From Gambelia wislizenii (Eukaryota; Chordata; Lepidosauria; Squamata; Crotaphytidae), in the NCBI GenBank assembly GCA_030847615.1, contig JAUMIR010000003.1, positions 193,263,149 to 193,327,148 of the forward strand: 64,000 nucleotides of DNA. The letters are read 5' to 3'. The notes under the pieces were generated by a model. That model ran no database searches. It saw only the letters and a program-made list of their open reading frames with translations, and was not told where the DNA came from. This document shows positions 1-10,453 of the stretch, piece after piece. Each line of letters starts with the position of its first letter. The first letter of the stretch is position 1. Position numbers and translations under genes: made by a program.

Positions 1-215
1 TTTCACTCACCCATCATTCCGTTACAGAAAACAGGCAATCTATTAATGGCTTAGCCCGTGAATAAAAAGGAGCGCTGGTGGAATGGAAGCAGAACGGGAG
101 AATGACAACCCAGGGATGTCATCGTCTAAAATTCAAGCCCTTTAGCGATCTCCTGGCATCATTGTCACGCCATATTTACAGCGTCTGATAATCTCCACAG
201 TGTAAAATATATCCT
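1..215 (+). repeat. Dispersed repeat, copy A (mate at 63025-63245)
   Basis: This stretch aligns along most of its length with the reverse complement of 63025-63245. The shared blocks include the first 19 bases (TTTCACTCACCCATCATTC), a TGAATAA block with following GGAGCG/GGAAGCG, a TCTAAAA...AAGCC block, and TCTCCTG..CATC..TGTC followed by ATCTCCA.AGT. Gaps and substitutions suggest two old copies of one interspersed family in opposite orientation. The left end of this copy coincides with the window edge, so its true boundary is unknown. I cannot name the family. Confidence 0.6.
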
Positions 216-564
216 ATCTGTTAAGGAATTAAGAATTTGACAGCAGGCAAGAGAATGATTGACCATTTTATAGGTGACAAGGAATGAGACTGAGGTTTTC
301 TAGAGTAAGGAAACACAGTGAATGGTTGGCAGACAATTTAAAGCTCATGCAAATATTCTTCACTCAAATTGAGTGAAGGCTGGCCTTGTTGCTGTCTTTA
401 TTTGGCAAGCCAGAGCTCAAGGCAGTGTGCTGGGGTGAAGGAATTTTTCCTTCTCAGCCTGAAATCTTTTGCAGAAGTCTCTCAAGAAAACCTTCTCCTT
501 GGTGTCCTATTGACGTAGAACAACTCTGTAGGTGGCCATGGTGGACAAAGCACGTCTTTCTACG
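216..564. other. No gene seen
   Basis: Unique-looking AT-rich DNA between the left-edge repeat and the first Penelope-like fragment. The short ORF that begins at 386 has no recognisable protein features and runs into Penelope sequence out of frame. Confidence 0.6.
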
Positions 565-663
565 CCCCAACAATAAAAACATTGGTTTACCATGCAAAAA
601 GGATCTGCAAACCCCACTACTTGGAGGATGAACTGAAGCACCTAAACCGGGCCCTACAGGCTA

Positions 664-1277
664 ATGGTTACTCCGGATCAGACATCACAAGGGCAGCCAG
701 GCCCAGAAAAAAAACACAGGAATGAAGAAACACAGCCACCCAAATTTTTACCATACATCAAAGGAGTCACAGATAGAATAGGGATACTGATGACGAAACA
801 CAACCTCCAAACGATCTACAGACCAACCAAGAAAATCCAAGAAATGCTACGCTCAGCAAAGAACAAAAGAGACCCTCTCACAGCTTCAGGAGTTTACTGC
901 ATACCATGCAGCTGTGGACAAGTTTACATAGGGACTGCTAAACACAGTGTGCAAACACGAATCAAGGAACATGAGAGACACTGCAGACGGGCCAGCAAGA
1001 AAAATCAGCAGTAGCAGAACATGTTATAAACCAACCTGGACACAAAATGTTATTTAAAGACACAGAAATTCTGGATCAGGCCAACAACCATCATGTCAGA
1101 ATGCACAGAGAAGCTATTGAAATCCACAAACACCTGGACAACTTCAACAGGAAAGAAGAAATCCTAAAAGTAAACAAAATCTGGCTGCCAGTCTTGAAAA
1201 ACACTAAAATCAAAACCCAACACTTGCAAATGAACTCCACCCAGGGACAGGGAGATTTCCAGCAGACAATGGACCAT
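664..1277 (+). pseudogene. Penelope-like GIY-YIG endonuclease domain (broken)
   Basis: C-terminal half of the Penelope-like polyprotein, which in the family nicks target DNA to prime reverse transcription. The ORF at 664-1014 (116 codons) carries the linker (PYIKGVTDRIG, residues 30-40) and the start of the nuclease: GVY at residues 76-78, the CSCG zinc-like loop, YIG at 88-90 and the Arg of TRIKEH at 99. One frameshift/stop near 1014 moves the rest into the ORF at 1047-1280 (HHVRMHREAIEIHKH...), which continues the nuclease domain and its basic C-terminus. The break and the missing RT make this a pseudogene. Its closest relative in the window is the second copy, which shares most residues. 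Confidence 0.82.
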
Positions 1278-1415
1278 TAGCCAACCATTAGCCAAACAGA
1301 CACTAATCCTCCTTGCATATCTCTCTCCAGGAACTAGCCATTCAAATACACAAATTTACATATCCTCCCCAACAGGGGCTCACAGTATATAACCCCCCAC
1401 ACACTCCTATCCAAC

Positions 1416-1466
1416 CATTCTCTGAAGATGCCAGCCACAGATGCAGGCAAAACATCAGAAATCTCT
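1416..1466 (+). ncRNA. Decayed hammerhead ribozyme of Penelope copy 1
   Basis: The pseudo-LTR holds a hammerhead-like core: CTGAAGA (1422-1428, fits CUGANGA), a short GCC/GGC stem II, then AAAAC and the cleavage-type triplet ATC (1454-1456). Stem I is formed by TTCT just before CTGAAGA and AGAA just after ATC. The invariant GAAA box reads AAAA after GGC, so the required G12 is lost; the change fits CpG decay of GGCGAAA. An extra T lies between A9 and stem II. Hammerheads in Penelope-like elements are known; the assignment here is by eye. Confidence 0.5.
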
Positions 1467-1520
1467 TCCAGAACAGAGTGTCACAGCCCAGAAAGAAACC
1501 AATGGAAATCTACACCTTTT

Positions 1521-3529
1521 CTTTCTTTCTTCCACTTCTAACTTTAGTATATGCAGCTTAGTGAGATAAACATGTCTTTGTGCATGTGAAAATCTATCAG
1601 TTTCATTTTTATTGTGTTTCTTAGAATCCCACTAGTAGAGGTCACATCCCGGCCATATAGCCACTTTTTCAATTATCCTCCATCTGAAAAATATTGTCTC
1701 TCTAGGCATTTCCTAGGTCCTCCAGTATGACTCTGTGGGGTTTGCTGCTACTGTGGGGTTTACTAGTAGGTTTCAAGTCTTTGTGGTAAGCCTGGGAACA
1801 TATCCCCTGCACATATGGGGGGGGGGATAACATGTATCTTAATTCATCTTAATTCCATATCAGTTTGTGATACTTCATTCTTCTACACACATGTAAACAC
1901 ATATATGCATTGTACATGTGGTTTTGTATGTATTTCCCCCCCAGTAAAATGGGTAGCAAGCTTTGTAAATGTTGCAATATTGCCTTGGAATATACCCCCC
2001 TACAGTCTCAGGAGATGCCAAATGTTGGCTTCATATATGTTCTATATTCTCTTTTACATCTTCTCTGGGCAAAGGTCCCCTAGTATTCTGGTACACATTG
2101 GACAATGGGACCTTAGTGTAAAAATGGCCACACTGTCGGTTTTGTTTGGACAATGGACCTGGAGATGTAGCTATGTCTCTGCTTCCCTCCTGAGAATATG
2201 AACATTGAACAATATTGAAATTTACCTTTATGTGATTGCAAGGCAGTTTATGGTAATGTAAATACCTAACAGGATACCAGCCATAAACTTCTTTTAAAAC
2301 CAACACACTATATTGTCCCCCTGACTAAAGCATTTCTGAATGTGTTTTTCAATTGTCCACATTTTTAAAATGTTCATGTGGTTTGTGCTATTTTATTTCA
2401 CTCAGATGCACCAGAAGTGTCACAAATGTGCTGTTCCAAGGCAAGATGTGTTTCACAGCCATATGTGAAATGGGATATTTTGTCAAGAATTTTGACTCCA
2501 GCAATAAGAACAAAATGGCGATCGCATCCCCCCACATTTGCTTGCTTCTGTTCATATGTAGTATAAGTGGAAGTCTAGCACTTTATAGAACCTTAAATGT
2601 GAAATGGCCCTTAACGATGCAAGAGACATCCCATCTTCTGTAGTATAGTATGTTTGAGATTTTTTCTGATAATTTTTTCTTAGTTAAGAAAACTGTGATG
2701 TCATAAAATCAAAATGTTAGGAGACAGTGTTTATTTGTTTATTTATTCTTAAAAAACATGTAGCATATTTCCAGATTTTAATGCCTGTTTTCAGATTTGC
2801 ACATTATAATAACCAATAAAGTAACACATACATAGAGATAAGGAACTCATTCACATTTCTTTTAGGATATGCCCACCATGTATCATTCAGGAGATAAATA
2901 TTCCTGTCTGAATAAGTCATCGGAACAATATAGATTACATTGCCTGTTTGCAGATTCATCAGGTTTTCTGTTTTCTTTATGTTGTAGTTTTTTGGCCTCT
3001 TCTCACACTCAGATCCCCAGAATCTCAAGCCTGATTAAAAAGTTAATGGTGCAGGACAATAGCCATTTTCCATTGCTGGACCTCACATCACTCAGATTTT
3101 GTTTGGAGAAAGGAGTCATGCAAGAAGTAACTACGGTTCTTCAGGCAGCCATCTGTGTCAGTCACACATATGAGCAATGAGCGTGTGCAGAGCAATCTTC
3201 AAAATGTTCTAGACCTAGGCTGAAATGGCTATCAGGAAGTCCACTTACAAACATCACACATACCTAAAGGGGTACCCACTTGGCTACTAACAGCAATGGC
3301 ATCAGCAGGCTGGAAGGACATATGCAGCAGGGAAAGAAAGAGTGTTGTGGTATCACACAGATGGACACAGTTACAGTAATCAAAGAGTTGTTTTTTTTTT
3401 TTTTTCATGGTCTCTGAGCAGCCCTATATATAGAAGAATAGAAAGCTGACAGGGCAGATGGCCATAGGCAGTGGTAGGACTCTATACAGTAGAGATGTAA
3501 ATCTTTATAAAAGTCATAAACCTCCATAA
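1521..3529. other. No gene seen; unique AT-rich DNA
   Basis: About 2 kb with no recognisable protein, RNA gene or repeat boundary. Short ORFs at 1815-2201, 2353-2643 and 2869-3180 show cysteine- and phenylalanine-rich translations typical of random AT-rich sequence. A poly(G) run sits at 1817-1826 and a T15 run near 3391. Confidence 0.6.
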
Positions 3530-3710
3530 ATCATTGAAAACTGTGCAGTTTTCAAAGACTATTCACAGTTCAGAACTTATTCTGTGCAAAAGAATGCATG
3601 TGCCATGCTTGGAATCTGAAAAAGGCATTTTCTTTGCAGGGAACAAGTTTCTGAACAGACAACAGCATATTCTGCACAGAAAACAACATTTCTGAACAAA
3701 CGTATTTTCT
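3530..3710 (+). repeat. Palindromic repeat family, degraded copy
   Basis: Begins with a GAAAACTG..CAGTTTTC hairpin (3535-3552) and continues with CACAGTTCAGAACTTATTCTG, closely matching the start of the palindromic element at 47745-47965 (same hairpin, then CACAGTTCAGGACTTATTCT). Internal TTCTGTGCA and TTCTGCACAG motifs recall the large palindrome at 4569-4803. The right arm is weak, so the boundary is approximate. Confidence 0.45.
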
Positions 3711-4568
3711 TAACATGTTGGGTTGTGGTGCCGGCCAAGCAGAATGCTCTCCTGATTGAGTTCAGTCAGGTTCCCAATATAAAATATTTCTCACCCAGCC
3801 AAACATTTGTTTGTCCTCACATTTTTTAAAACCACTAACATAGACTGATTACATGTAGTGATTTTAATTATTTCAGGACAATATAATTATTGTATTACCC
3901 ATTGTAAGATGCTTTGAGATTTTTAAAAAGGAGTAGACAAATGTTTTAACAAATAAAGTTAATTAATATTCAGCAATTTTTGAGACACAAAAGGTTGGTA
4001 AGATATGAGTCATTTCCCTTATATTACATTATTTATACTTCATTTTCTTAGAAATTAAAACATGTATAGGTAAAAGCAGATATCAGTAGACTCATACAAA
4101 GGTTTTATGAGTTTATACATAATTTATACATAGTTTATACATACATACTTTATACATAATTAAACTATATAGAGAATTAAAAATAATTGTGTATTTTCTT
4201 TCATTTAATACTGATAGCAATGATACTTTATATCATTCCAGAAAGGTTTAAATCCTTTATGGCCCATGTTGCAACAAAAGTGGTGATTAGTAGTGTCGCA
4301 ATAGTGTGTTGCACTGGAAGTGTTGAAATCAAGGCTTAAATTGTCAGAAAAAGTGTGCAGGAGCTCAGGGCTATTTGGAAAATATATAAAATGGGGAATC
4401 TATGGCCTGGTTCCAACTAAACTAGACACATTCAAGCAATTGTCACTTTCCAGTGATGTGGGGATGTGAAGAACACTCACTAATATTTGTATTATCAATG
4501 GGGGGGGGAGTTTCTTGACACTCAAACCATGCTGCCAAGTAAAAAGAGAACAGCTATGTGATTATTCA
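3711..4568. other. No gene seen; possible LINE-type 3' tail at 3890-3965
   Basis: Mostly AT-rich unique DNA. A segment around 3890-3965 (TTGTAAGATGCTTTGAGA ... AACAAATAAAG) resembles the 3' tail shared by several reptile LINE/SINE families, but too little remains to name it. Confidence 0.4.
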
Positions 4569-4803
4569 CACTTTGGGACTTCGTTTGCACAAAAATGTAT
4601 GTGGTTTTTCTGCCCAGACAATATTTGGGGATAGTAAATGCGTTTTCAGCACAAAAGGCAGTATTTTTGCACAGGAATCAGTGCATTACTGATTGCAAAA
4701 TGCATTATCTTCTGTGCAAAAATTACTGCTTTTTGCTCTGAAAACATGTTTTCTGCACAGAAAAACCATGTACATTTTTGTACAAGTGAAAGTTCCTAGA
4801 CTG
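4569..4803. repeat. 235-bp near-perfect palindromic element
   Basis: The two halves are reverse complements with scattered mismatches. The left arm near 4581 has TTTGCACAAAAATGTA then GTGGTTTTTCTG; the right arm near 4752-4795 has CAGAAAAACCATGTACA then TTTTTGTACAAGTGAA. The match continues inward through GTTTTCAG.GCAAAA.GCAGTA and ATTTTTGCACAG. It would fold into one long hairpin. It is a MITE-like foldback element, related to copies at 3530 and 47745. No transposase is present. Confidence 0.7.
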
Positions 4804-4961
4804 TTTATTTATTTATTATGCTGCCTTTCTCCTGGAGTGGGACTCAAGGCAGCTCACAAATGAAATCAGTTAAAACCTGATAATTCAAATAATCTCATTT
4901 TAAAAAAAAATGTTAAAAAGATACCAAATTTAAAAATATAAATTAACACAGTGTGAACCCC

Positions 4962-4962
<1 letters not shown>

Positions 4963-4992
<30 letters not shown>
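4963..4992 (+). repeat. (AAT)n microsatellite
   Basis: Ten uninterrupted AAT units inside the 3' UTR of the antisense L2. Confidence 0.95.
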
Positions 4993-4993
<1 letters not shown>

Positions 4994-5206
4994 CTTCCTG
5001 AAAGTGATTAGATATTAAAAGCCTGCTTGAACAAAAATGCCTTTGCCAGTGAAAGGAAAACAGGAAGGGGGGCAGCCTAGCTTCCCATGGAAAGAATTTG
5101 GAGTAGCCACTGAGAAGGCTCTCTCTTGTGTGCTCACCAAGTGAGCCTATGATGGTGGCAGGATCAAGAGAAAGCCTTCCCCTGCTGATCTTCAACCTCT
5201 GGGAAG

Positions 5207-6707
5207 TTAATATTTGGAGACACAGTCTTTCAGACAGTCTGGCCCCAAGCCATATTGGGCTTTATGGGTCATGACCAACACTTTGAAATGTGCACAGAAA
5301 CAAACTGGTAGCCAATGAAGCTGTTTTAACAAGTGAGTTATATGCTTCCTATAGTTGGCCACAGTCAGCATTCTGGTTACAGCATTTTGAACCTGGTGAA
5401 GTTTCTGAACAATTTCCAAAGACAGCCCCAGGTAGAATGCATTAAAGTAGTCCAAACAGGATATAATAAGGCATGTGTCACTGTAGTCATGTCTGATGTC
5501 TCAAAGAATGGGTGCAGCTGGCACACTAGTTTTAACTGTGCACATTCATTCTTTCATGACCACTGCTGAAATCCAAGTTGTGAGCCTGAGATTTCAGGAG
5601 GAGTGTAACCTCATCCAGCACAGACAGAGTCCCTTTTCCCTGGTTTGCCTTGCAGACCAGGAGCACCTTTGTCTTGTCTGGATTAAGTTTCAATGTTGTT
5701 ATCCTCATCCAGTCCATTAGTGACAACAGACACTGGCTCGATATCAAGACAGCCTCCTTGGGATCAGATGGGAAGGAGAGTTGGGTGTCGTTAGCTTACT
5801 GGTGACACTGAACCAAAAAACTCCAGATGCCTCTCCCAGTGGTTTCATGTAGATGTTAAATAGCATGGGGGACAAAACAGAACCCTAAGGACCCCACAGG
5901 CTAACAGCTAGGGCACTGAATAGGAGTCCCCCAGCATCACTTTCTGAGTTTGCCACTCCAAAAAGGACCAGAACTACTACATAATAGTGGCCCCAAGTCC
6001 CATCCCAGAGAGGTGGCCCAGCAGGAAACCATGGGCAGTGGTATTGAACACCACTGGGAAATCCAGTAGAACCAACAGAGACACACTACTCCTACCCAGT
6101 TCCCTGTGGAGGTCGTCCACCAAGGTGACCAAAGCTGTCTCTATCCTGTAACCGGGCCTGGAGCCAGCTTGAAATGGATCTAGATAATCCATTTCATCCA
6201 GAAATCCCTGGAGCTTTCAGGCCACCATACAATACAGAACCTTGCCCCAAAATGAAATGTTAGAGACTAGTAGTTAATTATTCAGAATGGTGGGATCCAG
6301 AGAGGGCTTTTTAAAGTAACAGACTTACCACAGCCTCTTTAGGCAGGATGAAATCTTCCTATGCTGTAGTGAAGCATTCACCACTCCCCTTATCCACTTG
6401 GTCAGCCCTCTCTAGCTGATTTCACAAGTCAGGAAGGGCAAGGATCCAGTCTACCTGTGGTGGCTCTCACTTCTCCAAGGATCCTGTCCACATCCTCAGG
6501 CTGCACAAATTTAAACATCTCCAATAACACAGGAAAAGCAGGAACCACTGGACCTGTGTCAACTACAGCATCCAAGTCAGAGCAGATCTGAGTGATTTTG
6601 TCTGCAAAGTCTCTTGCAAATTCCTCACAGAGAGCTATTGAGTGGTCTTTGCTCTCTTCTTGTGAGCCAAAGTTTAAAAGGCTCCTGACCACTTGAGACT
6701 GCTCCAC
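5207..6707 (-). pseudogene. L2 reverse transcriptase remnant
   Basis: Pieces in order on the minus strand are: connector (EDVDRILGEVRATT, 6707-6429), motif 0-A region (DPFQAGSRPGY and FNTTAHG where SAAFDTIDH is usual, 6192-5977), the palm catalytic box (5801-5775), the segment LKLNPDKTKVLLV (5747-5532), and the C-terminal LVQNA..HITHLLKQLHWLPV segment (5455-5207). At the catalytic site the YADD box reads stop-A-N-D followed by TQL, so both the Tyr and the first Asp are gone. An (AAT)n run has expanded in the 3' UTR. Confidence 0.78.
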
Positions 6708-7254
6708 TGGACAACACTATGCAGATGCAATGGTGGCAGAAAAGTATAATTTCTTTGCTGCCACCATTGCCACAGCACAGGCCTTCCAGTGAGCTCTGGC
6801 CCATATTCAGTCAGATTCACTCCAAGTCTTCTGCCATCATCACTTTAGTCTCCATCCCACTCGTTTCATTGAAACCAGTTCCCTGGTGAACTAGGGGGCT
6901 CTCTTGGCTCCACCATGAGAGGGGATACTTATGGGGAAATCATGTCCACCACTCTGGCCATTTCCCTGTTCCAGAGATCAGCCAAGGCTTCAACAGAATC
7001 ATCTGCCAAGACAACAGGAAACTCTCCAAGAGCCATCCACCTGGATCTATAAGTCTCCTGGGGCAGACCATCATAATTGTCCCCCCACTGCTGCAGAGGT
7101 TCTAAGTCACAGTGAGTCTAAATCCCACCAGGTAGTGATCAGTCCATGACAACAGAACTACAGAAATTTCCTCCACACCCAAATCACCAACAACCCTTCC
7201 CAGAAAAGTAAACCAGGTTCAGAGTGTGTCCTGCAGCACAGGTGGCACAAGATA

Positions 7255-7765
7255 TTACTTGGGACAGTCCATGGTTATCATGGCAGACATTAAGGCCTGA
7301 GCTGCTCCTGACAGAAAGATCTCTGCATGGATGTTGAAGTCCCCCATCCAAGGGGACTCCAACACCACTATCAAGACCAACTCAGCCAGCTCAGGAAAGG
7401 AGACTGTTGAGCAGCAGGGTGGGCAGTACACCACTAGAATCCCTATTCTATCCCAGCCACCCACCTTCAAAAAAACAGATTCGAACCCAGCAGACCATGA
7501 CCTGGTGAGGGAGATGGAATCTCAATAGACTACTACAACTTTGCCTCCACACACACTGGGCTTTTCATGCTGCTGTACTGAGAACCCAGGTGGACAAAGC
7601 TGGGAGAGGTTGATCCTCCAAGCTTCATCCAGTCAGGTCTCTGTAGTATAAGACAGGTTGGCATGTTCATCCAGGATCAGTTCCTGAATCAGGGATATTA
7701 TTCCATTCACTGATCTGGTATTCAGCAGCAGCATTTTTAGCCTAGGGGCCTATTGCCAAGGCTAT
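7255..7765 (-). pseudogene. L2 endonuclease domain remnant (APE type)
   Basis: Conceptual minus-strand reading gives LNTRSVNG near 7735, TET*LDE near 7640 (the catalytic Glu motif followed by a stop), LCPPGFSV near 7590 and, in the ORF at 7470-7255, VVYCPPCC followed by MGDFNIHAE. These are the N, E, Y-PP and GDFN motifs of LINE apurinic-type endonucleases, which nick DNA to prime target-primed reverse transcription. Stops and frame changes separate the motifs. It belongs to the antisense L2 that continues leftwards. Confidence 0.72.
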
Positions 7766-8557
7766 CCAGACTATTTGAAACGGGATATAGCTTGGGGGTA
7801 ACCAACATCCTGTGGCTCTCCCTTGTACCACAACAATAGGGCTGCCTCTCCATGCTGTATCTCTCCTTGCCCATTACTGTCCTAATGGCTGTTTCCATGC
7901 CTTCTTTGTTTTGCTGGCAATCATGTTATTCAAAACATCAAAAAGAAGGGGGGAACCAAGGCACTCCTCCCCTCCCAGCCAAAGAAAATAGCCCTTTCCC
8001 TCACTCTACCCCCAAAGTAGTTTCTTCCAAAGGGGCACCAGCACCACCACTGGCACCACCCCCTTTAGTGATTCCTCTGCCAGCAGCATGCCCACCACAG
8101 CAGACACCCAGTTTTTATCCCTTTTCAAAGGGATGAGGTAGTGTTCTGGCTTATTAGGCAGTACGTGCTGAGTACCTGGGGCCTGATTCTGCAGGGGGCA
8201 GTCTGGAGCAGGCAGCAGTCCACTAGGAGAGGTAAAGAACAGCAAGCAGGGAGGCAGGCAGCAGACCTCTCTCCTAGTACTTCATTCCCAAGGTACTTTA
8301 AAATTGCACAGAAAACTTCATATTCTCATGAAGCAGGAAGAAAATTGTGAAATTATTCATTCTTACATGTAAGAACAGAATAAAATAAGCAAGTTTTACA
8401 CCTGCAGAGCTTAAAAAGTCAATACTTATGTAATTTCCATTGATTCAACAGGTCTACTCTACTTGGAACTAACAATTGCATTTAGGCCGATGTACCCTGC
8501 CATGAAGGAGGTTAGGATTAAAAGGGGGGGAAAAGCTTTAATTAATTAATGTCTGTC
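7766..8557. other. No gene seen; possible L2 5' UTR then unique DNA
   Basis: The moderately GC-rich part to about 8280 lies directly 5' of the antisense L2 endonuclease and may be its 5' UTR. Its ORFs on both strands (7852-8136, 8006-8245) overlap each other and look like low-complexity Pro/Ala-rich chance ORFs. At 8440-8515 there is faint similarity to an old amniote repeat that also appears near 9772. Confidence 0.45.
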
Positions 8558-8758
8558 CTATTAACTTCCTTTAGGATTATCTACTAATAGAACAGGATTA
8601 CAGGAAAGATAATAGATGAAGTAATCTGAGTGTATGGATCATTCTCAAAATAAAGAATAGATATGCAATAGCAACTTACAGTCTGAGTGTCTATTTTCAT
8701 ATTTTGAGTTATGTAAAACTGTTCTATTAGTAGATAATCCTAGATGGTGTTAACAGGT
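8558..8758. repeat. MITE-like element with perfect 24-bp inverted repeats
   Basis: The left arm at 8572-8595 (TAGGATTATCTACTAATAGA then ACAG) is a perfect reverse complement of 8719-8742. Outside the arms, CCTATTAAC (8558-8566) pairs with GTTAACAGG (8750-8758) with one mismatch, so the termini extend to about 40 bp. The 123-bp spacer is AT-rich and non-coding. No convincing target-site duplication. Confidence 0.7.
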
Positions 8759-9022
8759 TTAAAAACCCATGAGAACTAATGAAGAATTATAGGCCTACTA
8801 TTTAATAATAATGTTTAGATTTTCTACATTTCTTCTTTTGCAGACCTCTATTGAAGTTCAAGGGGCTACTTTGAGAACTAATCTTTGTAGCAGGATCAAT
8901 GTCTGTACAAAATGCAATTCAAATGCATGAATTCATTGCATGGAATAGATATTCTTCGATGTTACTATTAGGCTATGTGGACTGATAATAGTGAGTTGTC
9001 ATTTCAAGCTACTAGACAAATA

Positions 9023-9049
9023 TCTCTCTCTCTCTCTCTCTCTCTCTCT
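9023..9049 (+). repeat. (TC)n microsatellite
   Basis: Uninterrupted CT dinucleotide run, lying just 3' of the antisense LINE tail. Confidence 0.95.
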
Positions 9050-9059
9050 GGCTTTTCTT

Positions 9060-9480
9060 TGCAAACAAAGATTCAGGAAGGACACATCCCGCGCTTTCTG
9101 CAAGTGCGCTGAAGACTACAAAGGCCAATCCGAGATAAACAAGTCCGGTTGCAAAAAGCACAGCAGAAGGTCTCCTTGGATGATGTTTTTGGGTTGTGAT
9201 GCTTTCTGCATTGTCGTTTCTCTTCAAGACTTGTTCGGCATGAGTTCTCAAATAAGGCTGCAGCATTGTGTATAGTGTGTCCCCATGCCTCCCGATGTGA
9301 GGCCAGGGTGGACCACTGTTGGTGATCAATTTGGCCGAGCCTGAGATGTTGTTTCAGGGAGTCTTTGTATGCTTTTTTGGAAAGACTAGGATGTCCCCCC
9401 AAATTCCTTAAAATGATTATCTTGCTACACGAGGGCCAGCGTGGTCAAGTCAGATATGGCGATGCTCTTTCAGACTAGAC
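9060..9480 (-). pseudogene. LINE ORF2 C-terminal tail remnant
   Basis: The minus-strand ORF 9402-9073 reads GGHPSLSKKAYKDSLKQHL, then DHQQWSTLASHREAWGHTIH and ends with a cysteine-rich CCAFCNRTCLSRIGLCS segment. This pattern (GG..KR.KD.LK, W..LA.DR..W, then a C2H2-like finger followed by RIGL.SH) is the C-terminal tail seen in several vertebrate and invertebrate non-LTR retrotransposon proteins. The final His residues of the finger are changed and no RT core lies upstream, so it is a 5'-truncated fragment. I do not assign a LINE clade with confidence. Confidence 0.6.
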
Positions 9481-10399
9481 AAATACATACCTAATAAAAA
9501 ACTAATACGATTTGGCATCTAGAAGATCTCCCATTTAAATAAATGTGATGAGAGGTGTGTGTGTATTTTTAATGGCAATGAATGGAGATGGAAATGTAGC
9601 ATGCTCTAATGAAAATCGGATTTGTTAATTATCATGTCCCAGCTGAGATGCTACTTGCCTATCAAGTCCCATTAATCTTTCAGGAATTAAATTGTAACTG
9701 TCCACTACAGTTGTTCCCATTCATTCTAACGCTGGAGGGATGCTTATCAAACTCCTCAGCATAGTAGCTAATGGTTCAATACTGTACATGCCTATTCAAA
9801 GGTAAGTATTGCTGAGTTAAATCGGCTTACTGCCAAGAATTGGATATTGTAGTAAATTTCCCCCAAAAGACTGAAATGTGAAGAAACCCATGGTTTTACT
9901 TCTTCTGCAAACTAGCTCACTAGACTTTGACAAGGCTCAAACTCTCTACCTCAATCCTACATCTGCAAAAAGGAAGTAAGAGTGCTTGTCTTGTCTACCA
10001 TCAAGCAACAGTTTATGAGCAGTGGTTTTAAACATGCAAAAGCACAAACATTGCTAATATTGTACAAATACTGCTAAGTATTCACATTTATCAACCTAAA
10101 ATAGATAATTTTTAGCAAAATTCACCCATTCACCTAAAAATAAACAAGTAATTTCCATTAATTAGATTGATAATTAACTAATTGTTTAATTATTAATTAA
10201 CTAATTAATTATTAATTGCTTAATAGTGTCTGCCCATATTTAGCCCACTCTCTTGCTGAAAAGGTTCCCAGAACTAAGAATTTACAAAATTCAGTGACAA
10301 GACAGTCCCTTCCCTGCTTACAGTCAAAAAGTCATGGAGCTCCAGGGAGGAAGGGGAAAATAACAACCTTAGGCACCAGTTCTTAAGAGTTTCAATTCT
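9481..10399. other. No gene seen; unique DNA with one old repeat
   Basis: The part at about 9560-9740 is balanced, non-repetitive and lacks low complexity, so it is a candidate conserved non-coding segment. At 9772-9850 a CATGCCTATTCAAAGGTAAG...ATTG motif resembles an old amniote MITE-like repeat. The stretch 10140-10222 is an AT-only series of TAATTAATTA palindromes. Confidence 0.4.
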
Positions 10400-10453
10400 T
10401 CTCGGCTGATACGCCAGCTGTGCCCTTTCCTGGAAGTAAGGGACCTTGAGACT

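Larger units (their letters stand above)
565..1520 (+). mobile_element. Penelope-like retroelement, 5'-truncated copy 1
   Basis: Non-LTR-like retroelement of the Penelope class, 3' portion only. From about 565 it aligns with the downstream part of the copy at 21394-23275: end of the RT domain, linker, GIY-YIG endonuclease, then a pseudo-LTR-like tail with a TATATAA box at about 1387 and hammerhead remnants. It lacks the RT core, so it is a dead 5'-truncated insertion. The 3' edge near 1515-1520 is judged by where similarity with the other two copies fades; no clear target-site duplication was found. Confidence 0.8.
4804..7765 (-). mobile_element. L2-type LINE, nearly full-length, decayed
   Basis: Antisense non-LTR retrotransposon. 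On the minus strand, fragments follow each other in L2 order: endonuclease (7765 down to about 7255), connector (6707-6429), RT fingers/palm (6192-5977), RT palm/thumb (5900-5530) and the C-terminal region (5455-5207). A 3' UTR follows, ending near 4804 in an AT-rich TTTATTTATTT tail next to a GCTGCCTTGAGTCCC block typical of reptile L2 tails. Every domain lies in a different short frame with several stops, so it is long dead. The 5' UTR may extend to about 8250. Confidence 0.8.

Noticed and set aside
1815..3180. Several ORFs of 60-130 codons
   Set aside because: Cys/Phe/Leu-rich translations typical of chance frames in AT-rich DNA; both strands are equally open.
4963..4992. Poly-Ile tract in a minus-strand ORF (5195-4866)
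   Set aside because: It is the (AAT)n microsatellite in the L2 3' UTR translated by chance.
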